Below, in pieces: positions 10,158 through 20,290 of a stretch of 28,448 nucleotides of DNA. Below the pieces are notes generated by a model. That model was not told where the DNA came from, did no database searches, and worked only from the letters and a program-made list of their open reading frames with translations. Source of the stretch: Nemertoderma westbladi. Taxonomy: Eukaryota; Xenacoelomorpha; Nemertodermatida; Nemertodermatidae. Position 1 is the stretch's first letter. Every line of letters starts with the position of its first letter. The DNA lies in contig JAUCBJ010007450.1 in assembly GCA_032718475.1 (NCBI GenBank), forward strand, positions 1 through 28,448. Direction: 5' to 3'. Position numbers and translations under genes: made by a program.

Positions 10158-12604
10158 TTAAAGTGACACACTGGGCTACAAATGTAGCCCATGGTTTTAG
10201 GTTGGTATAATGATAAAAAATAGTGAACTAAACTACTACACTGTAGGTATATAGTTATTATGTGTGCCATATTATATTGAATTGATAGTAAGTTATTTTA
10301 TAGTGTCTTAGAAATAAATGTACAGTACCGGTACAGTATTATTCGGACAGTCTGAGAGCAGATATTGGATATGTAGGACATACTGTATGAAGTAGCCTAC
10401 TGTATATTATGGATTTACAAACAATAGATCTAGATCAACTTGAAGAAGTAGTTGGGGCACAGGAGGTACACAATAGTAACGATATTGACTGTGACTATGA
10501 ATTATACAACTATGAAAACTATGATTCTCATAGTCCTTCAGAATCAGACTCATCCGTGTCATCAGATGTCGAACTCACATCAGACTGCGTAATTAAAGAT
10601 GAAGAATTGAGCGATGATGAAACGTACGTTATATCCAATTCTTCATCAGACTCAGACGAGTATTCTTCGGGGTCAGAAGATTCTAATGTTACAGAAATTG
10701 CAGTTGAAACAATAACTGCCAAATCTGGTACCACATATTCAGAAGAAGAACCACGGCCATCAAAACGCCAAAGGGCAGATATTACTAATTTTACTCCAAA
10801 GAGCTTAGTCTCTCCAGTATCACCAGAGGAGAGCTTCAATCTCTTCATTACTACCGATATGCTCTATATTGTGCTACGTGAAACTAATCGAAGGAGCCGA
10901 GCAATATTTGCTAAACATAAGAGTAAAATGAAAGGTCGCACACATTTATCTTATAACCAATTTACTATCACCGAACTAAATGCCGGAATTGCCATACTGC
11001 TAATGGCTGGTGTGTATAGAAGTGCCCATCAGGCACTTATTGACCTATGCGATCCAATACATTGTCCACCTTTTTTCAAGGCAACCATGGGATATAGAAG
11101 ATTTATTTTCCTACTACAATGCTTGAGGTTTGATAATCCGGAGACTAGGGCAGCCAGGAAAGTATTGGATAAGTTTGCTGCCATAAGGGACATTTGGTTG
11201 ATGTTCCAAGAACAACTATTGAAATATATTACCCCAGACTGCTATTTGACTGCAGATAAACAGCTTGTGAGTTAGGGTGGTGTCCCAGGTCGAACTTACA
11301 TGCCTAATAAACCCCATAAATTTGGTGCAAAGATTTTTTGGATAACCGAATCTAGTTCTGGGTTTGCTCTAAAAGGGATGATGTATGGTGGTAAGATTCA
11401 AGGTCGCATTCATGTTGGTCTTGCGACTGACATAGTTATGGAGCTGGCAAAACCATTCTATAATTCTGGAAGGCAAATTACAACAGACAATTGGTTTACA
11501 TCTCTAGAGTTAGCAAAGGCACTTAAGGAGAAACAATTAACTCTTCTTGGAAGTCTTCTTGGACTCTAAAAGACGTGAAATACCTCAAGAGATACGCTTG
11601 TCTCTAACCAATAAACGGAAAACGATGTCATCCAAGTTTCTTTATAATGAAGTAGATAAGGTTATGTTAGTATCATTTATCCCAAAACCAAACAAGAACG
11701 TAATACTACTTAGCAGTAGCCACAATCGTTTTGACATCGATTCTGTAACTTCGAAACCACAGAAGATCTTAGATTATAATGCGACCAAGTTTGGCGTTGA
11801 TTTATTAGATCAAAGGGTTGGGCATTTTTCCTATAAACGGAAATGCAATCGTTGGCCAGTGATGATGTTCATGAAGCTGGTGGATATAGCAACTGTAAAC
11901 TCATTTCTCTTAATTAAAAAAGCAAAATCTATACCGAAATTAAATACGAGACGAGACTTTATCAAGGAGTTAGCCCTTTCATTGGGAGAACCTAATATAC
12001 GAAACCGTCTTACCACAGCCCAGCTTCCAAAGCGGTTCCGGCAAGCTGCCGCATTATTCGGAATAGAACTGGCTACACCAACAGCGTCAGTCGCACCTGG
12101 TCCACGCCGATGCACTATATGTCCCAGGAGAATCGATAAGTCAACCAGGTTGCGATGTGACATGTGCAAGCTGCCGGTCTGTAAAGTACATGTACATGTT
12201 AAAAAGTCATCACTATGCACTAATTGCAGCATCTCGAAATGATAGGCCTAGGCCTTTCTATGAAATAACCTAAAACATTGTGGGGGGGTAGATTTATTAT
12301 GTGCACAGCACAGATATTATTACAGTATTAGGCTTATTATTCAGTTATTAATAATGTAATTGGGCACATTATTCTTGTTTTTCATTATTTTATGAATAAA
12401 ATATATAGGCCTAATGTACTCGATGTAACTACTAGCCTACCATCACACAACATTTTTTGTTCCCATATTAACCACTAACAGGTTAATTACTATTACAAAT
12501 TTAGAAGAAACTTAACAATTATTCATAAAGCTTCCAATAGGCCTAATAACATAAAATGCAATGGGCTACAAATGTAACCCGGGTGTCAGTGTGAAAAAAT
12601 TTAA
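10158..12604 (+). mobile_element. piggyBac element between TTAA sites
   Basis: TTAA at 10158-10161 and 12601-12604 enclose 2.4 kb, a normal piggyBac size, with the transposase in the middle. Just inside are imperfect inverted ends: the left shows GTGACACACTGGGCTACA, the right (minus strand) CTGACACCCGGGTTACA, and both continue TGTAGCCCAT. The left end also contains the palindrome TGGGCTACAAATGTAGCCCA (10172-10191). The right end has about ten extra bases next to its TTAA, so the exact termini are uncertain. AATAAA at 12395-12400 is a fitting poly-A signal about 150 bases past the ORF. Confidence 0.65.
10409..12242 (+). pseudogene. piggyBac transposase, broken by one stop and one frameshift
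   Basis: DDD transposase of the piggyBac superfamily (cut-and-paste, TTAA-specific). The N-terminus is acidic and Ser-rich (about 1-110). The core follows, with catalytic aspartates in TADKQLVS (just before the break), ITTDNWFTS (about 11485) and FGVDLLDQR (about 11793). A C-terminal cysteine-rich finger runs from RRCTICPRRID to LCTNC, with PVCKVHVHVK between, which is the usual chromatin/end-binding module. An in-frame TAG at 11273-11275 interrupts the conserved stretch right after the first aspartate. A frameshift near 11555-11570 moves the reading from frame 2 to frame 3 after TLLGSL. All three aspartates survive, so decay is recent. It is antisense to BicD inside its intron. Confidence 0.9.
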
Positions 12605-12903
12605 AACTGTGTCATGATATGATAAATTACGACTAATGTGAAGAATGGCCACGATGCGGAGGGTGGAGGGTGCGATTTCGCAAAAGACACTTTTTTAAAA
12701 CGTTTATAAAAAAAATTTAAAGGCAAAATCGAAAATTCCGGCTTCATGGGGTCATCGACGGTGAGTGGAACTAGTTGTGTTTCAAATTTCAAGCAATATG
12801 ATAAAGATTTGTAGAAAAATCTTGGGGGGGGGGGGGGGGGGGGGTCCGTGTCATCAGAAAATGACACTATATTACGGGACATGGTGTATATATAATTGCT
12901 AAC

Positions 12904-13473
12904 CTGGTCCGATTTCAGCACTGATATCTGTTTGAGTAAACTGATATTCTCTTCCTCCACCTCGGTAAACTCCTGCAGTAGACTGGCCTCCTTCTCCCTG
13001 GAGCCCTTCAGCTCCGACCGGATCCCCTGTCTCTCCGATTCTAAGCGCTCCGCCAAGGACTCCTTCTCGACCGTCGTGGCCCGCAATCTCTCGTTGTCCC
13101 CTCGCAACTCGTCCATCACACCACGACACGACTTTATTTCCCGCTCTAGCTCCTGTACCTCGGACATAAAGTCGGCCTGCATCGCCTCTCTCTCGCGTAG
13201 CAGCACCTCCTCCCGACTCACTCCGTACTCAACATTCTTCCTGTCGAATACTCGCGATTGTTTCACGCATTCGAGCTCGCGTTTCAGCGCATCGTGCTGT
13301 ACTTCCAGCTCCTCGTACTGGAGTTTTAAGGCCTCTTTCTCTTCGAGGACTACCAGTCCGTACTCAGCAGCCTGGTCTTTCTCAACGCTGACTTCCAGAA
13401 GGGCCCTTTCCAACCGCATAAGGTCCGGCGTATCATTGTCTACCGATAGGATATCGTCTTGTGTTATTGACAT
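12904..13473 (-). CDS. BicD: Bicaudal-D dynein adaptor, coding exon 1 (N-terminal 190 aa)
   Basis: Starts at ATG 13471-13473 (MSITQDDILS); the two codons upstream in the same frame are TTG CAA, so this is the first ATG. It ends at 12904 with ...SVLKSDQ before the donor GTTAGC. Residues 35-39 (AAEYG) followed by LVVLEEK form the CC1 box, the dynein light-intermediate-chain binding motif shared by BICD, TRAK and Spindly. Nearly all of the rest is heptad-patterned coiled coil that recruits dynein-dynactin. Conserved landmarks include LKLQYEELE, REEVLLRE, LLQEFTEVEEENISLLKQ. The frame reads on into the intron to 12601, but those codons cross the transposon arm and are not coding. The gene is minus strand with exon 2 at 6458-8530. 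Confidence 0.94.
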
Positions 13474-14454
13474 TTGCAACCAATTAAGCTGTTTACTGGT
13501 TTAACTGTTAACAACAAAAATTAATACAGTAGGGCCTAGACAGTAGGCCTACAGCAGTACTGCAGTAATACAGCAATAGGCTAACAACATAAATATTAAA
13601 TACCAGAATACGGTACCACATGCCAGACAGCAGGACAGTGAGGCGAGACAGTCGGACTGGTATAATAAAAATACGCAATAATTTTTATTGTCCGTTTAAA
13701 TCCTTTTTTGTCCTTTTTTTATATTTTTTATGTCCTCCAAAAATCTAATGTTAGGTTCCATGCTACCGGTTTCTCTACTGCTGTTCTCTCAGGCTATCAG
13801 TACCCTGGTACCGGTATTAGTCAGTTAGTATATATACAGATATAGCACTATTTTGCTGTATAGTATGTACAGATGCAGAGATGTAGGCATAAAGCAGGCA
13901 TTTCTGTATTTCAGTATTTTAGTACCGGTACCGGTACTGCTGTAGGCCTACTGCTGTACTGTGTAGCCTACCATTTAAATACGGTAGGGTTAACTCTTCA
14001 AATTCCGGACACCCTGGTCAAATTACGGACAAATTTAAATTTCATTGGTACAAACTACATAACTAATATCTGACTTTGTACAATAGCCTAAATAATTTGT
14101 AGGCCCAGTCTACCAATACTGCATTCACAGGCTGACATAGCCGACTGCGAGGCACACAGACTGACAGACAGACAGACAGATTCAAGCATCACAAAATTTT
14201 CAAAAGATGCTATGTTGATTGCCTATTGCAGTATTGCATCAATTGGTTATTATTTCTGTATTTATTACCAATATATTGATACAGGCTAGCCAAGCCTACT
14301 AGACTATCTTTTGTGATTTGTCTAAACAGTACTTTTTATAAGACAACAGAACCTGGCTGCCTGGAACCCTTTAGGCCTAACTATATATCTAATATAAACT
14401 GTAGACCTATTCCAGTAGGTGTATCATTATTAGGACTACTTATTATGACATACG
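13474..14454. other. region upstream of BicD and of the Tigger ORF; no gene
   Basis: Should hold the BicD promoter and 5' UTR (minus strand) and the 5' part of the Tigger element (plus strand). Seen: several AGGCCTA copies, ACCGGTACCGGTAC at about 13922, and a (GACA)n run at about 14161-14180. No clear TATA box, splice site or transposon terminus could be assigned, and the open frame at 13873-14073 resembles nothing. Confidence 0.45.
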
Positions 14455-16720
14455 ATGGCGCTGGGCTATAATCGCAAGACACAGGATAAATACAAGGAGG
14501 AAGACCTTATTAATGCCGTTAAATTCTATAAATCGTCAAATAGAAATGGGGAACGATGTTCAATACGAGAAGATGCCCAAAAATATAAAATACCGAAAAG
14601 CACATTATCCCAATGGGTGTGTAACAATTTCCGTGGCTCAAAAAACCGGCCATTCAAAAGAGGGCGCAAGCAACATTTTGGGAGAGGAGCCCCATCGATA
14701 ATTGATCCAAACATTGAGAAATATGTAGTATCGGCTCTGATATATCTTGGTGATTGTGGTTGGCCACTAAACCGGGACCAACTAATCCACGTCATAAAGA
14801 CATATTTGTCTTCAACAGGGGAACCAAACCTCTTCAAGGACAACACACCTGGGTATACATGGATTCGCCTATTTGAAAGAAGACATGCTTCTCAATTGAC
14901 CAAGCGCAAACCTGAATATGTAACTATAGCCAGAGCAAAGGGATTGAATCCAACTGTTCTAGATGAATTCTTCATTTTAGTTGGAAATTTAGTGTCTGGA
15001 TTATCCCTGGAAGAGTGCCCCAATAGGTTTTATAACCTCGATGAAGTTGGATTGAGTGTAGACCCAAAGGCAAAGAAATGTTTCTACTCATTAGGGACAA
15101 AGGATGCGCAGTATCTCCTTCCCACTGAAGGAAAAACGAGCTTTAGTGTCTTATTTTGCGGTAATGCGTCAGGTACATATTTGCCGCCGGGAGGAATGGT
15201 TGGTTACAGGGTGAACCAAAAGGAACTACATATAACATCACGGAGAGTGGTTGAATGGAAGGCCATAGTTTCGAGACCTGGTTCCTTTCCACATTTCTTG
15301 AATTTGTTTGATTGAAACCGAAGCCTATGATATTGTTTTACAATGGCCATGGGTCACACATATCTTATGAAGTTGCGATTCGGGCTCGAGAGGAAGGTGT
15401 ACATTTAGTTGCTTTGCCACCAAATTCGTCATTTGCATTGCAGCCTTTAGATGTATCTGTATTTGGTCCCGCAAAGAAGGTGTGGTATAAAATCCTGTTC
15501 AGATTTTATAGGGAGAGTCGCCTGACCAAAGTTAAAAAGGAAATCTTCCCAACGCTCTTAGATCAACTTTTCTCAGAGGCCTTTATTAAGAAGCCCGATT
15601 ACATCATTTGTGGGTTCCGGAAATGTGGACTATACCCTGTTGATAGGAATGCCCCAGCAATATCTAAGTTAAAGCTAGGTGATGCCATTGGCTCTATTGA
15701 ATCATGTGATGGGCCTACTTTAGATCGCACTGCCTCGACCCCACATGTTACTGGTGAAGTTTCTGTTCCTGAACCAGGAGCTCCTGTTGTGGTTGTTGAT
15801 CAACCAATTCTAGAACCATTAGCTTCAGATATTCTAGCCGAAGAGTCTTTTATCGGACCTATAACTTCCAGCACGGTTGATGATGATGAACCTATTATAG
15901 ACCCCACTTTCTTCCTGGAGTACGAGTTACAGGAATTGAATAGATGAATGATGATTGTATTACTGATAATGAAGTGGAACACAATTATACTGTACCTATT
16001 AACCGATCTTATCAATCAACAGCTTCTGGGGCTGTGTCACCAATTCTCAATAGTGATGACGTTGATATGCGTACTCCAGCTCTGAATGATTGTTCATTAA
16101 AGATACCAACAGAGATGATCCTAAGTCCTACTTCTGTATCCCAATCAATCAACACGTCAATTCAATCCACCCCACCTCCATCAATTCAATCGATTCCCTT
16201 ACCAGTAATGTCTTCAACGCCTAATTCAGTTCATTCAAGCAACCATCAAGCTGATCCTGAGAGTCACAGTGAAATCCAATCAATAAATGTATTGTCACCA
16301 CACTCAGCCATGCGATATGCAATTACCAGTGCTTTATGGCCTGTACCTTCTACATCAACGAAATTTGCCTTAGAGAATGCAAAACGTAAACGTACTAGGG
16401 TACAGAAAAAACAAGGCGAGGTATTGACGAGTGAAGAGTCACTTGAGCGCCTAAGATTGGAAATGATCGCTAGACAAGAAAAGAAAACAAAGAAGAGTTC
16501 AACAGCTTCTAAATCTTCAAAGACTACGTCGAGGAAATTGAAAATTAATTATAGTATCTGCTACACCTGTATGCTTGTTGAGCCCCCACTTGAAGATGAT
16601 TCGAGAGAGGAGATAGCAGAATCAATCAATTGGATACAATGTGGCCGATGCAAGCGGTGGTTCCATGAGGAATGCGTTGGTGATATTTCTAATCCATGTA
16701 ATGTCTGCCAACAACCATAG
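14455..16720 (+). pseudogene. pogo/Tigger-type DDE transposase with C-terminal PHD-like finger
   Basis: Begins ATG 14455. Order: psq-type HTH (about 15-60, IPKSTLSQW), CENP-B-type DNA-binding region (about 75-145, GYTWIRLFERRH), then the DDE core. The first aspartate is in NLDEVGLS (D196). The second position, in FYNGHGSHIS, is Asn (codon 15342-15344, AAT) where the family has Asp. The third is in LQPLDVSVFG. Later come GFRKCGLYPVDRNA and a Ser/Thr-rich linker. The end has paired cysteines, WIQCGRCKRWFHEECVGD and CNVC, a PHD-like finger common in invertebrate Tigger relatives. Breaks: a frameshift near 15200-15215, in-frame TGA at 15252-15254 (where Trp is expected) and 15309-15311, and a second shift at about 15945 from frame 3 to frame 2. 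It cannot make an active enzyme. Terminal inverted repeats were not found. Confidence 0.88.
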
Positions 16721-17394
16721 TATCTCTAGAACAACATTGACTCCTTTATATTAGTTTCACTTCAAAGCAATATCCTATGCAGTATAATCTGTTACTATTT
16801 CTACAAGATATTTTAGTTATGATTTACTTTATATATATATATATATATATGTATATATAGGTTATGAATAATACTGTATACAAATTAATTGTTGTATATA
16901 GTCTAATAGTCAAGTAAGCCTCTCAGTGTATATTTGATAGTATCAGAGCCATATATCATATAAATTCAGCAGGCCTATAATTTTGTTATTATTTTCTACG
17001 AATTATTTTAATTATTAATTTACTTTTATATAAAGGTATTGAATAATAGTAGTATGCTAAACAACGGGATTGAGACAGCGTCTGCCATAGTCTACCATGT
17101 TAAAGAATTTGCCGAACGGCTCTTGCCCCGCCTACTTACTATGATTACTATTGTTGCCCCACCCACTTACTATGGTTACCATGGTTACCATTGTGCATAT
17201 GTAACATATGTCACCGCTGTGTATATATGTGACATACGCGGTATAAGACCAGTTTGCAGGCGGAAGTAATTTAATTAATTCGTGTCTACCGGTCGGCGTT
17301 TGACCTTGAACCGCAATAGGTAAAACCCAATATAGTAAGTGGGTTGCAGACGTTTGTTATAAAAGTCTTTAACATGATTTGATTATTCTACCTA
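16721..17394. other. AT-rich spacer with TA microsatellite, no gene
   Basis: 3' flank of the Tigger remnant. Contains a (TA)n run at about 16830-16860, near-repeated TACTATGGTTACC blocks around 17150-17190, and the inverted pair ATGTCAC/GTGACAT at about 17206-17235. The short ORF at 17039-17269 has no recognisable product. Confidence 0.45.
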
Positions 17395-17680
17395 TGGGGC
17401 GAGCCATGAAGTGAGTGATAGCGTCGAAGTGTGAGTGATAGCGCCGAAGTAAGGTTATGACGCAACAACTAAAAAAGGTAAATAAACACAGACTTATGGG
17501 GGCGAGCCGTGAAGTGAGTTCTTCCTCATCCACAACATCATTACCACTACCACCATCACCCGACGTCCCCTTCATTCCTTTCCAACATTGAAAAAATGGG
17601 GCGAGCCATGAAGCGAGTGAAGCCTTAGCATATGGGCGCCATTAATGAGTTGTGGGGCGAGCTACGGCGAAGTAAGGTTA
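17395..17680 (+). repeat. four dispersed GGGGCGAGCC-type repeats
   Basis: Copies at about 17395-17430, 17496-17519, 17598-17624 and 17653-17680 share GGGGCGAGCC(A/G)TGAAG(C/T)GAGT, in part followed by GATAGCG(T/C)CGAAGT or CGAAGTAAGGTTA. Their GC content stands out from the AT-rich surroundings. They are unlike the other repeats in the window and mark the left edge of the block of unusual ORFs. Function unknown. Confidence 0.75.
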
Positions 17681-17770
17681 TTGTATTTATAATATTATCA
17701 TTATACCAACAAATTTGATTATTATACTTAAATCCATCACCATTACTATTTTAAAATTTCTTCCACCACC

Positions 17771-18211
17771 TCACCCATTTATCCCGCTATCCTCGCTATC
17801 TACATCCACCACATTATTGCCATTACCTCCGCCACCGCCTAACATCTCTAACATTCCCATCAACATTTCAATCCTTTCTTCCATTGCCTTCTCCCGTGCG
17901 CACCTCTCAGCCTCCTTTGCTCTCCTATCCCCCTCAGCCGCCATCTCCAACTCCCAATCTTCCCCCCACACACTCTTGTTTTTCTTCGCCTCTTCCTCCA
18001 TATAATACTTTTTTTCTATCACCTCCCACGCATTCCTAGGCTCTAACAATCTCTGCACTCGCGCTTCTTCTTTTTCTGTCAAATACATTGCTACCAGTAT
18101 CATTTCGTTCTCATTATCATCTCCATCCTCCACAATCTCATCATCCTCGATACTCTCATCATCCTCTACAATCTCATCCACCACAATCTCATCTTCTCTA
18201 ACCACATCCAT
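17771..18211 (-). CDS. small acidic protein of unknown function, 146 aa
   Basis: I do not recognise this protein. It starts at ATG 18209-18211 and ends at TGA 17771-17773. The first 40 residues are highly acidic (repeats of DEIVEDDE type). Residues about 45-75 (LTEKEEARVQRLLEPRNAWEV) look like a short helical domain. Residues 70-125 are charged and probably helical or coiled coil, rich in Glu, Ala, Arg and Lys. The tail has GGGGGNGNN followed by DVDSEDS. No membrane segment or signal peptide. It lies 157 bp downstream of the PC4-like ORF on the same strand. Low complexity makes a chance ORF possible, but its length, ATG start and the middle segment favour a real gene. Confidence 0.5.
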   Translation of the reverse strand: MDVVREDEIVVDEIVEDDESIEDDEIVEDGDDNENEMILVAMYLTEKEEARVQRLLEPRNAWEVIEKKYYMEEEAKKNKSVWGEDWELEMAAEGDRRAKEAERCAREKAMEERIEMLMGMLEMLGGGGGNGNNVVDVDSEDSGING

Positions 18212-18368
18212 GTATAATATGTATAATAATAATAATAATAAATACCGGTAAATGCGTGTATAATAAATAAATAACTAAATCTATATAACATTTTTATTTC
18301 AATCGATAATTCATTAAACCCACAAATAATAATTTAACCGTTACCATGACACCAACCAGAAACATGGT

Positions 18369-19694
18369 CTATTTATATAATAAAGTTTCTACCGCTCGAA
18401 GATTCACACAATGTTTATTCTTCTTTATTTGAGGTTGCCCATTAGTCTCGATTTCATTGAAAATGTCTTCACCATCATCCGTATCATTGACGATGTCCTC
18501 TTCAAAGTCGCTGATATCTTCATACTCATAGCTAGGTGTTTTATTCACGATGAGATCAATTTTTCGCTTAAGCGCTTGTTCTTTCATGGCTTTAGGTGTT
18601 TTCATCTTCATCTGAGCGCTCACACCCCCAACGAGGGTATAAATATCCTTATAATCATTCTTTTTTTCAGTGCTGTCTACCTGTTCATTTTCTGGAATCG
18701 CGGGCAACCAGATTTTTTTCTCATCCATTTTCTTAGCAGGGACTTTTACTGCTTCGGACGTCTTCAGCTGAGTAGCATTGTTCGGCATTTCCACTTTCAT
18801 TAGTTCCTCGTCCGTTAATTCATCAATCGCAGCCTCAACAACTAACTTTTTAATCGGTAGAAACTCACACCCAGACGGAATATCGTGGTCCGCGTACTTC
18901 TGTAATTGCTTAATTATCTCGACATTTGCGTTGTTTCGAGGGATGAAAATAACCTTGGTGTCGAAGTTGTGGGACAAATATATCCCGTTTTTGTTAACGG
19001 TTGATGTGTACCTCATACTAACCTCATCGATATTCTCGTTAACATTCTTATCTATGTTAAAGTCGAGCAAACAGAATTCATCCGCTCTGAGATTCAACCC
19101 ATCGTAATATATAACACCCTTTCGCTGTCTACCTATATCATCCGCTTCCCAAACGCCGACAAATCGTTGCCCTTCAAAGTCGTAGATATATCCAATGTAC
19201 CCACAATCTTCGAACTCCATAAAATTCTCATCATGAATTTCCTTCTTTTTTGGTTCAATACGGGAAAGAACGACTTTGCCGTAGAAGCTTTGTAAGTAAT
19301 CTAGAATTTTTCGCGAGATAAAAATTGATGCGCCGTTTTTCCCAATGCGTAAGTACGCATGATTTATCGGTGTTATAAGCAAATTGCCTCGGGTGTATTC
19401 CTTGTAATATTCAATGGCTATTTTATTATAATTGAGGAAGTCAAACAGGAATCTTATGTTCTGGTAAGTAAGACTTACCGATTCTTGTACGACGTTGCGT
19501 CCTTTGGTATCACCCCAACGGTTGAATCGAACGTATTTCCCGTTAAATGCTTTTATTTCTATTCCTTCCCCCAAACACTCGAGGCCCCACACACTCTTAC
19601 CTGTAATCACCGATACGTATGGGGCGGGCACACTATCAGTAGAGCTACCGCTTAATGACATCATTTTTGGTTGTGATGGTTTCACAGATTCCAT
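18369..19694 (-). CDS. 441-aa protein with PC4-like N-terminal region and acidic tail
   Basis: Start at ATG 19692-19694; the frame also has two TTG codons just upstream. Residues about 25-90 show the pattern of a PC4/p15-type single-strand DNA-binding domain: a beta-strand GLECLG, GIEIKAFNGKYVRFNRW, a charged turn, then SVSLTYQNIRFLFDFL. The centre (100-290) has no family I can name. The last third is low complexity: a lysine-rich stretch near 370-385, then a strongly acidic region (EYEDISDFEEDI, DTDDGEDIF), then a short basic end. PC4-like proteins occur in cellular transcription and in several DNA viruses and Maverick-type elements. Here that match is by pattern only. It is divergent from the dUTPase-like ORF across 596 bp. 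TTTATT at 18293-18298 reads AATAAA on this strand, about 70 bases past the stop. Confidence 0.65.
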   Translation of the reverse strand: MESVKPSQPKMMSLSGSSTDSVPAPYVSVITGKSVWGLECLGEGIEIKAFNGKYVRFNRWGDTKGRNVVQESVSLTYQNIRFLFDFLNYNKIAIEYYKEYTRGNLLITPINHAYLRIGKNGASIFISRKILDYLQSFYGKVVLSRIEPKKKEIHDENFMEFEDCGYIGYIYDFEGQRFVGVWEADDIGRQRKGVIYYDGLNLRADEFCLLDFNIDKNVNENIDEVSMRYTSTVNKNGIYLSHNFDTKVIFIPRNNANVEIIKQLQKYADHDIPSGCEFLPIKKLVVEAAIDELTDEELMKVEMPNNATQLKTSEAVKVPAKKMDEKKIWLPAIPENEQVDSTEKKNDYKDIYTLVGGVSAQMKMKTPKAMKEQALKRKIDLIVNKTPSYEYEDISDFEEDIVNDTDDGEDIFNEIETNGQPQIKKNKHCVNLRAVETLLYK

Positions 19695-20290
19695 CAACAA
19701 ATTTTGCGAAATATTAATAATTAAGTGTAAAAATACAATAATATCGCGCTATACAATGTGCGAAAAATATGATAATGAATGAATTAACCAGAATGACAAA
19801 ATAAAGTATTTTACGACGTATTTTATAATATAATGATGGGCTATCGGGAAAACGGGTATATTTTAACCATTCAACCGGATTAATCGCTATTGTCGTGAGA
19901 GAATTTTTTTGAAAAACTTCCTATAAATTTCTAGGGAAATATTTATTTACGCTTAAATTGGTTGACGTAAGTGGTGACAGCTTTGCGGCGACGATTAATG
20001 CGGCCGATAGAAATTTCTATAGACACACCCCAGAATTTCTACAGAATATTACTCACGGTTAAATTGATTGACGTCAACTGTATTAACTGTGTAGCTTCTT
20101 AGAAGTTTCATAATTTTAAGTTAAGCATGAGCGAATTTAATTTAATGTCGGGATCACAAACTTTCTCTCACGACAGATATTTTTCTGTAATCACATTTAC
20201 TAAAAACGAACGATTGTGGCGCGCGAGCGGCATTTTAAAGACACACATTATAAATATACCCATTGGTCAAAATATTATTGATTAAGCAAC
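19695..20290. promoter_or_regulatory. divergent intergenic region with nested inverted repeats and CRE-like sites
   Basis: Lies between the start codons of the PC4-like (minus) and dUTPase-like (plus) ORFs. Outer inverted pair: GGGTATATTT at 19854-19863 and AAATATACCC at 20252-20261. Inner pair: TGTCGTGAGAGAA at 19891-19903 and its exact complement at 20163-20175. Between these are two diverged direct copies (about 19935-19973 and 20043-20080) ending TTAAATTGGTTGACGTAAG and TTAAATTGATTGACGTCAA. One holds the full CRE palindrome TGACGTCA, the other TGACGTAA. AATTTCT occurs three times (about 19927, 20011, 20034). TATAAATA at about 20250-20257, some 35-40 bases before the ATG, is a likely TATA box for the plus gene. 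A bidirectional promoter is most likely; an origin is possible. Confidence 0.6.

Larger units (their letters stand above)
9973..12894. mobile_element. inverted-repeat element enclosing the piggyBac copy
   Basis: Left arm 9973-10098 and right arm 12769-12894 are reverse complements with only one substitution and one single-base indel seen. Each has the order TATATATACACCATGTCCCG, a TGACAC pair, exactly 21 C (or G on the plus strand), then TTTCTACAAATC and AAACACAACTAGTT. Outside are only TA repeats, which would fit a TA target (Tc1/mariner-like) but cannot be told from microsatellite. The piggyBac copy and its TTAA sites lie between the arms. Either piggyBac jumped into this element, or the arms are the long outer ends of one piggyBac-derived element. 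Confidence 0.7.
8531..12903 (-). other. BicD: BicD intron 1, 4373 bp, filled with transposable elements
   Basis: Donor CAG|GTTAGC at 12903 and acceptor TTTTAG at 8531-8532, both phase 0. The exon peptides ending SDQ and starting VEYE join to recreate the conserved BICD coiled coil. The intron contains a 1.3-kb inverted-end element with a LINE tail, then an inverted-repeat/piggyBac composite whose right arm ends only about 9 bp from the donor. The piggyBac runs antisense to BicD. Confidence 0.88.

Noticed and set aside
10528-10848. Minus-strand 106-aa Ser/Asp-rich ORF
   Set aside because: Shadow of the acidic, serine-rich N-terminus of the piggyBac transposase.
12601-12903. Extension of the BicD exon 1 frame past the donor
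   Set aside because: It reads through a good splice donor into the transposon arm and a poly-G tract, giving an octaproline and unrelated residues, while the joined exon 2 restores the conserved sequence.
12896-13504. Plus-strand 202-aa Ser-rich ORF
   Set aside because: Antisense shadow of BicD exon 1, produced by Glu/Arg-rich coiled-coil codons.
15252-15311. TGA read as tryptophan (alternative genetic code)
   Set aside because: One TGA sits where Trp is expected, but the other does not, a frameshift lies just upstream, and BicD uses ordinary codons. Decay is the simpler reading.
15944-15947. ATGA stop-start overlap as translational coupling in the Tigger element
   Set aside because: Animal mRNAs rarely use it, and the junction is better explained by a second frameshift within one decayed transposase.
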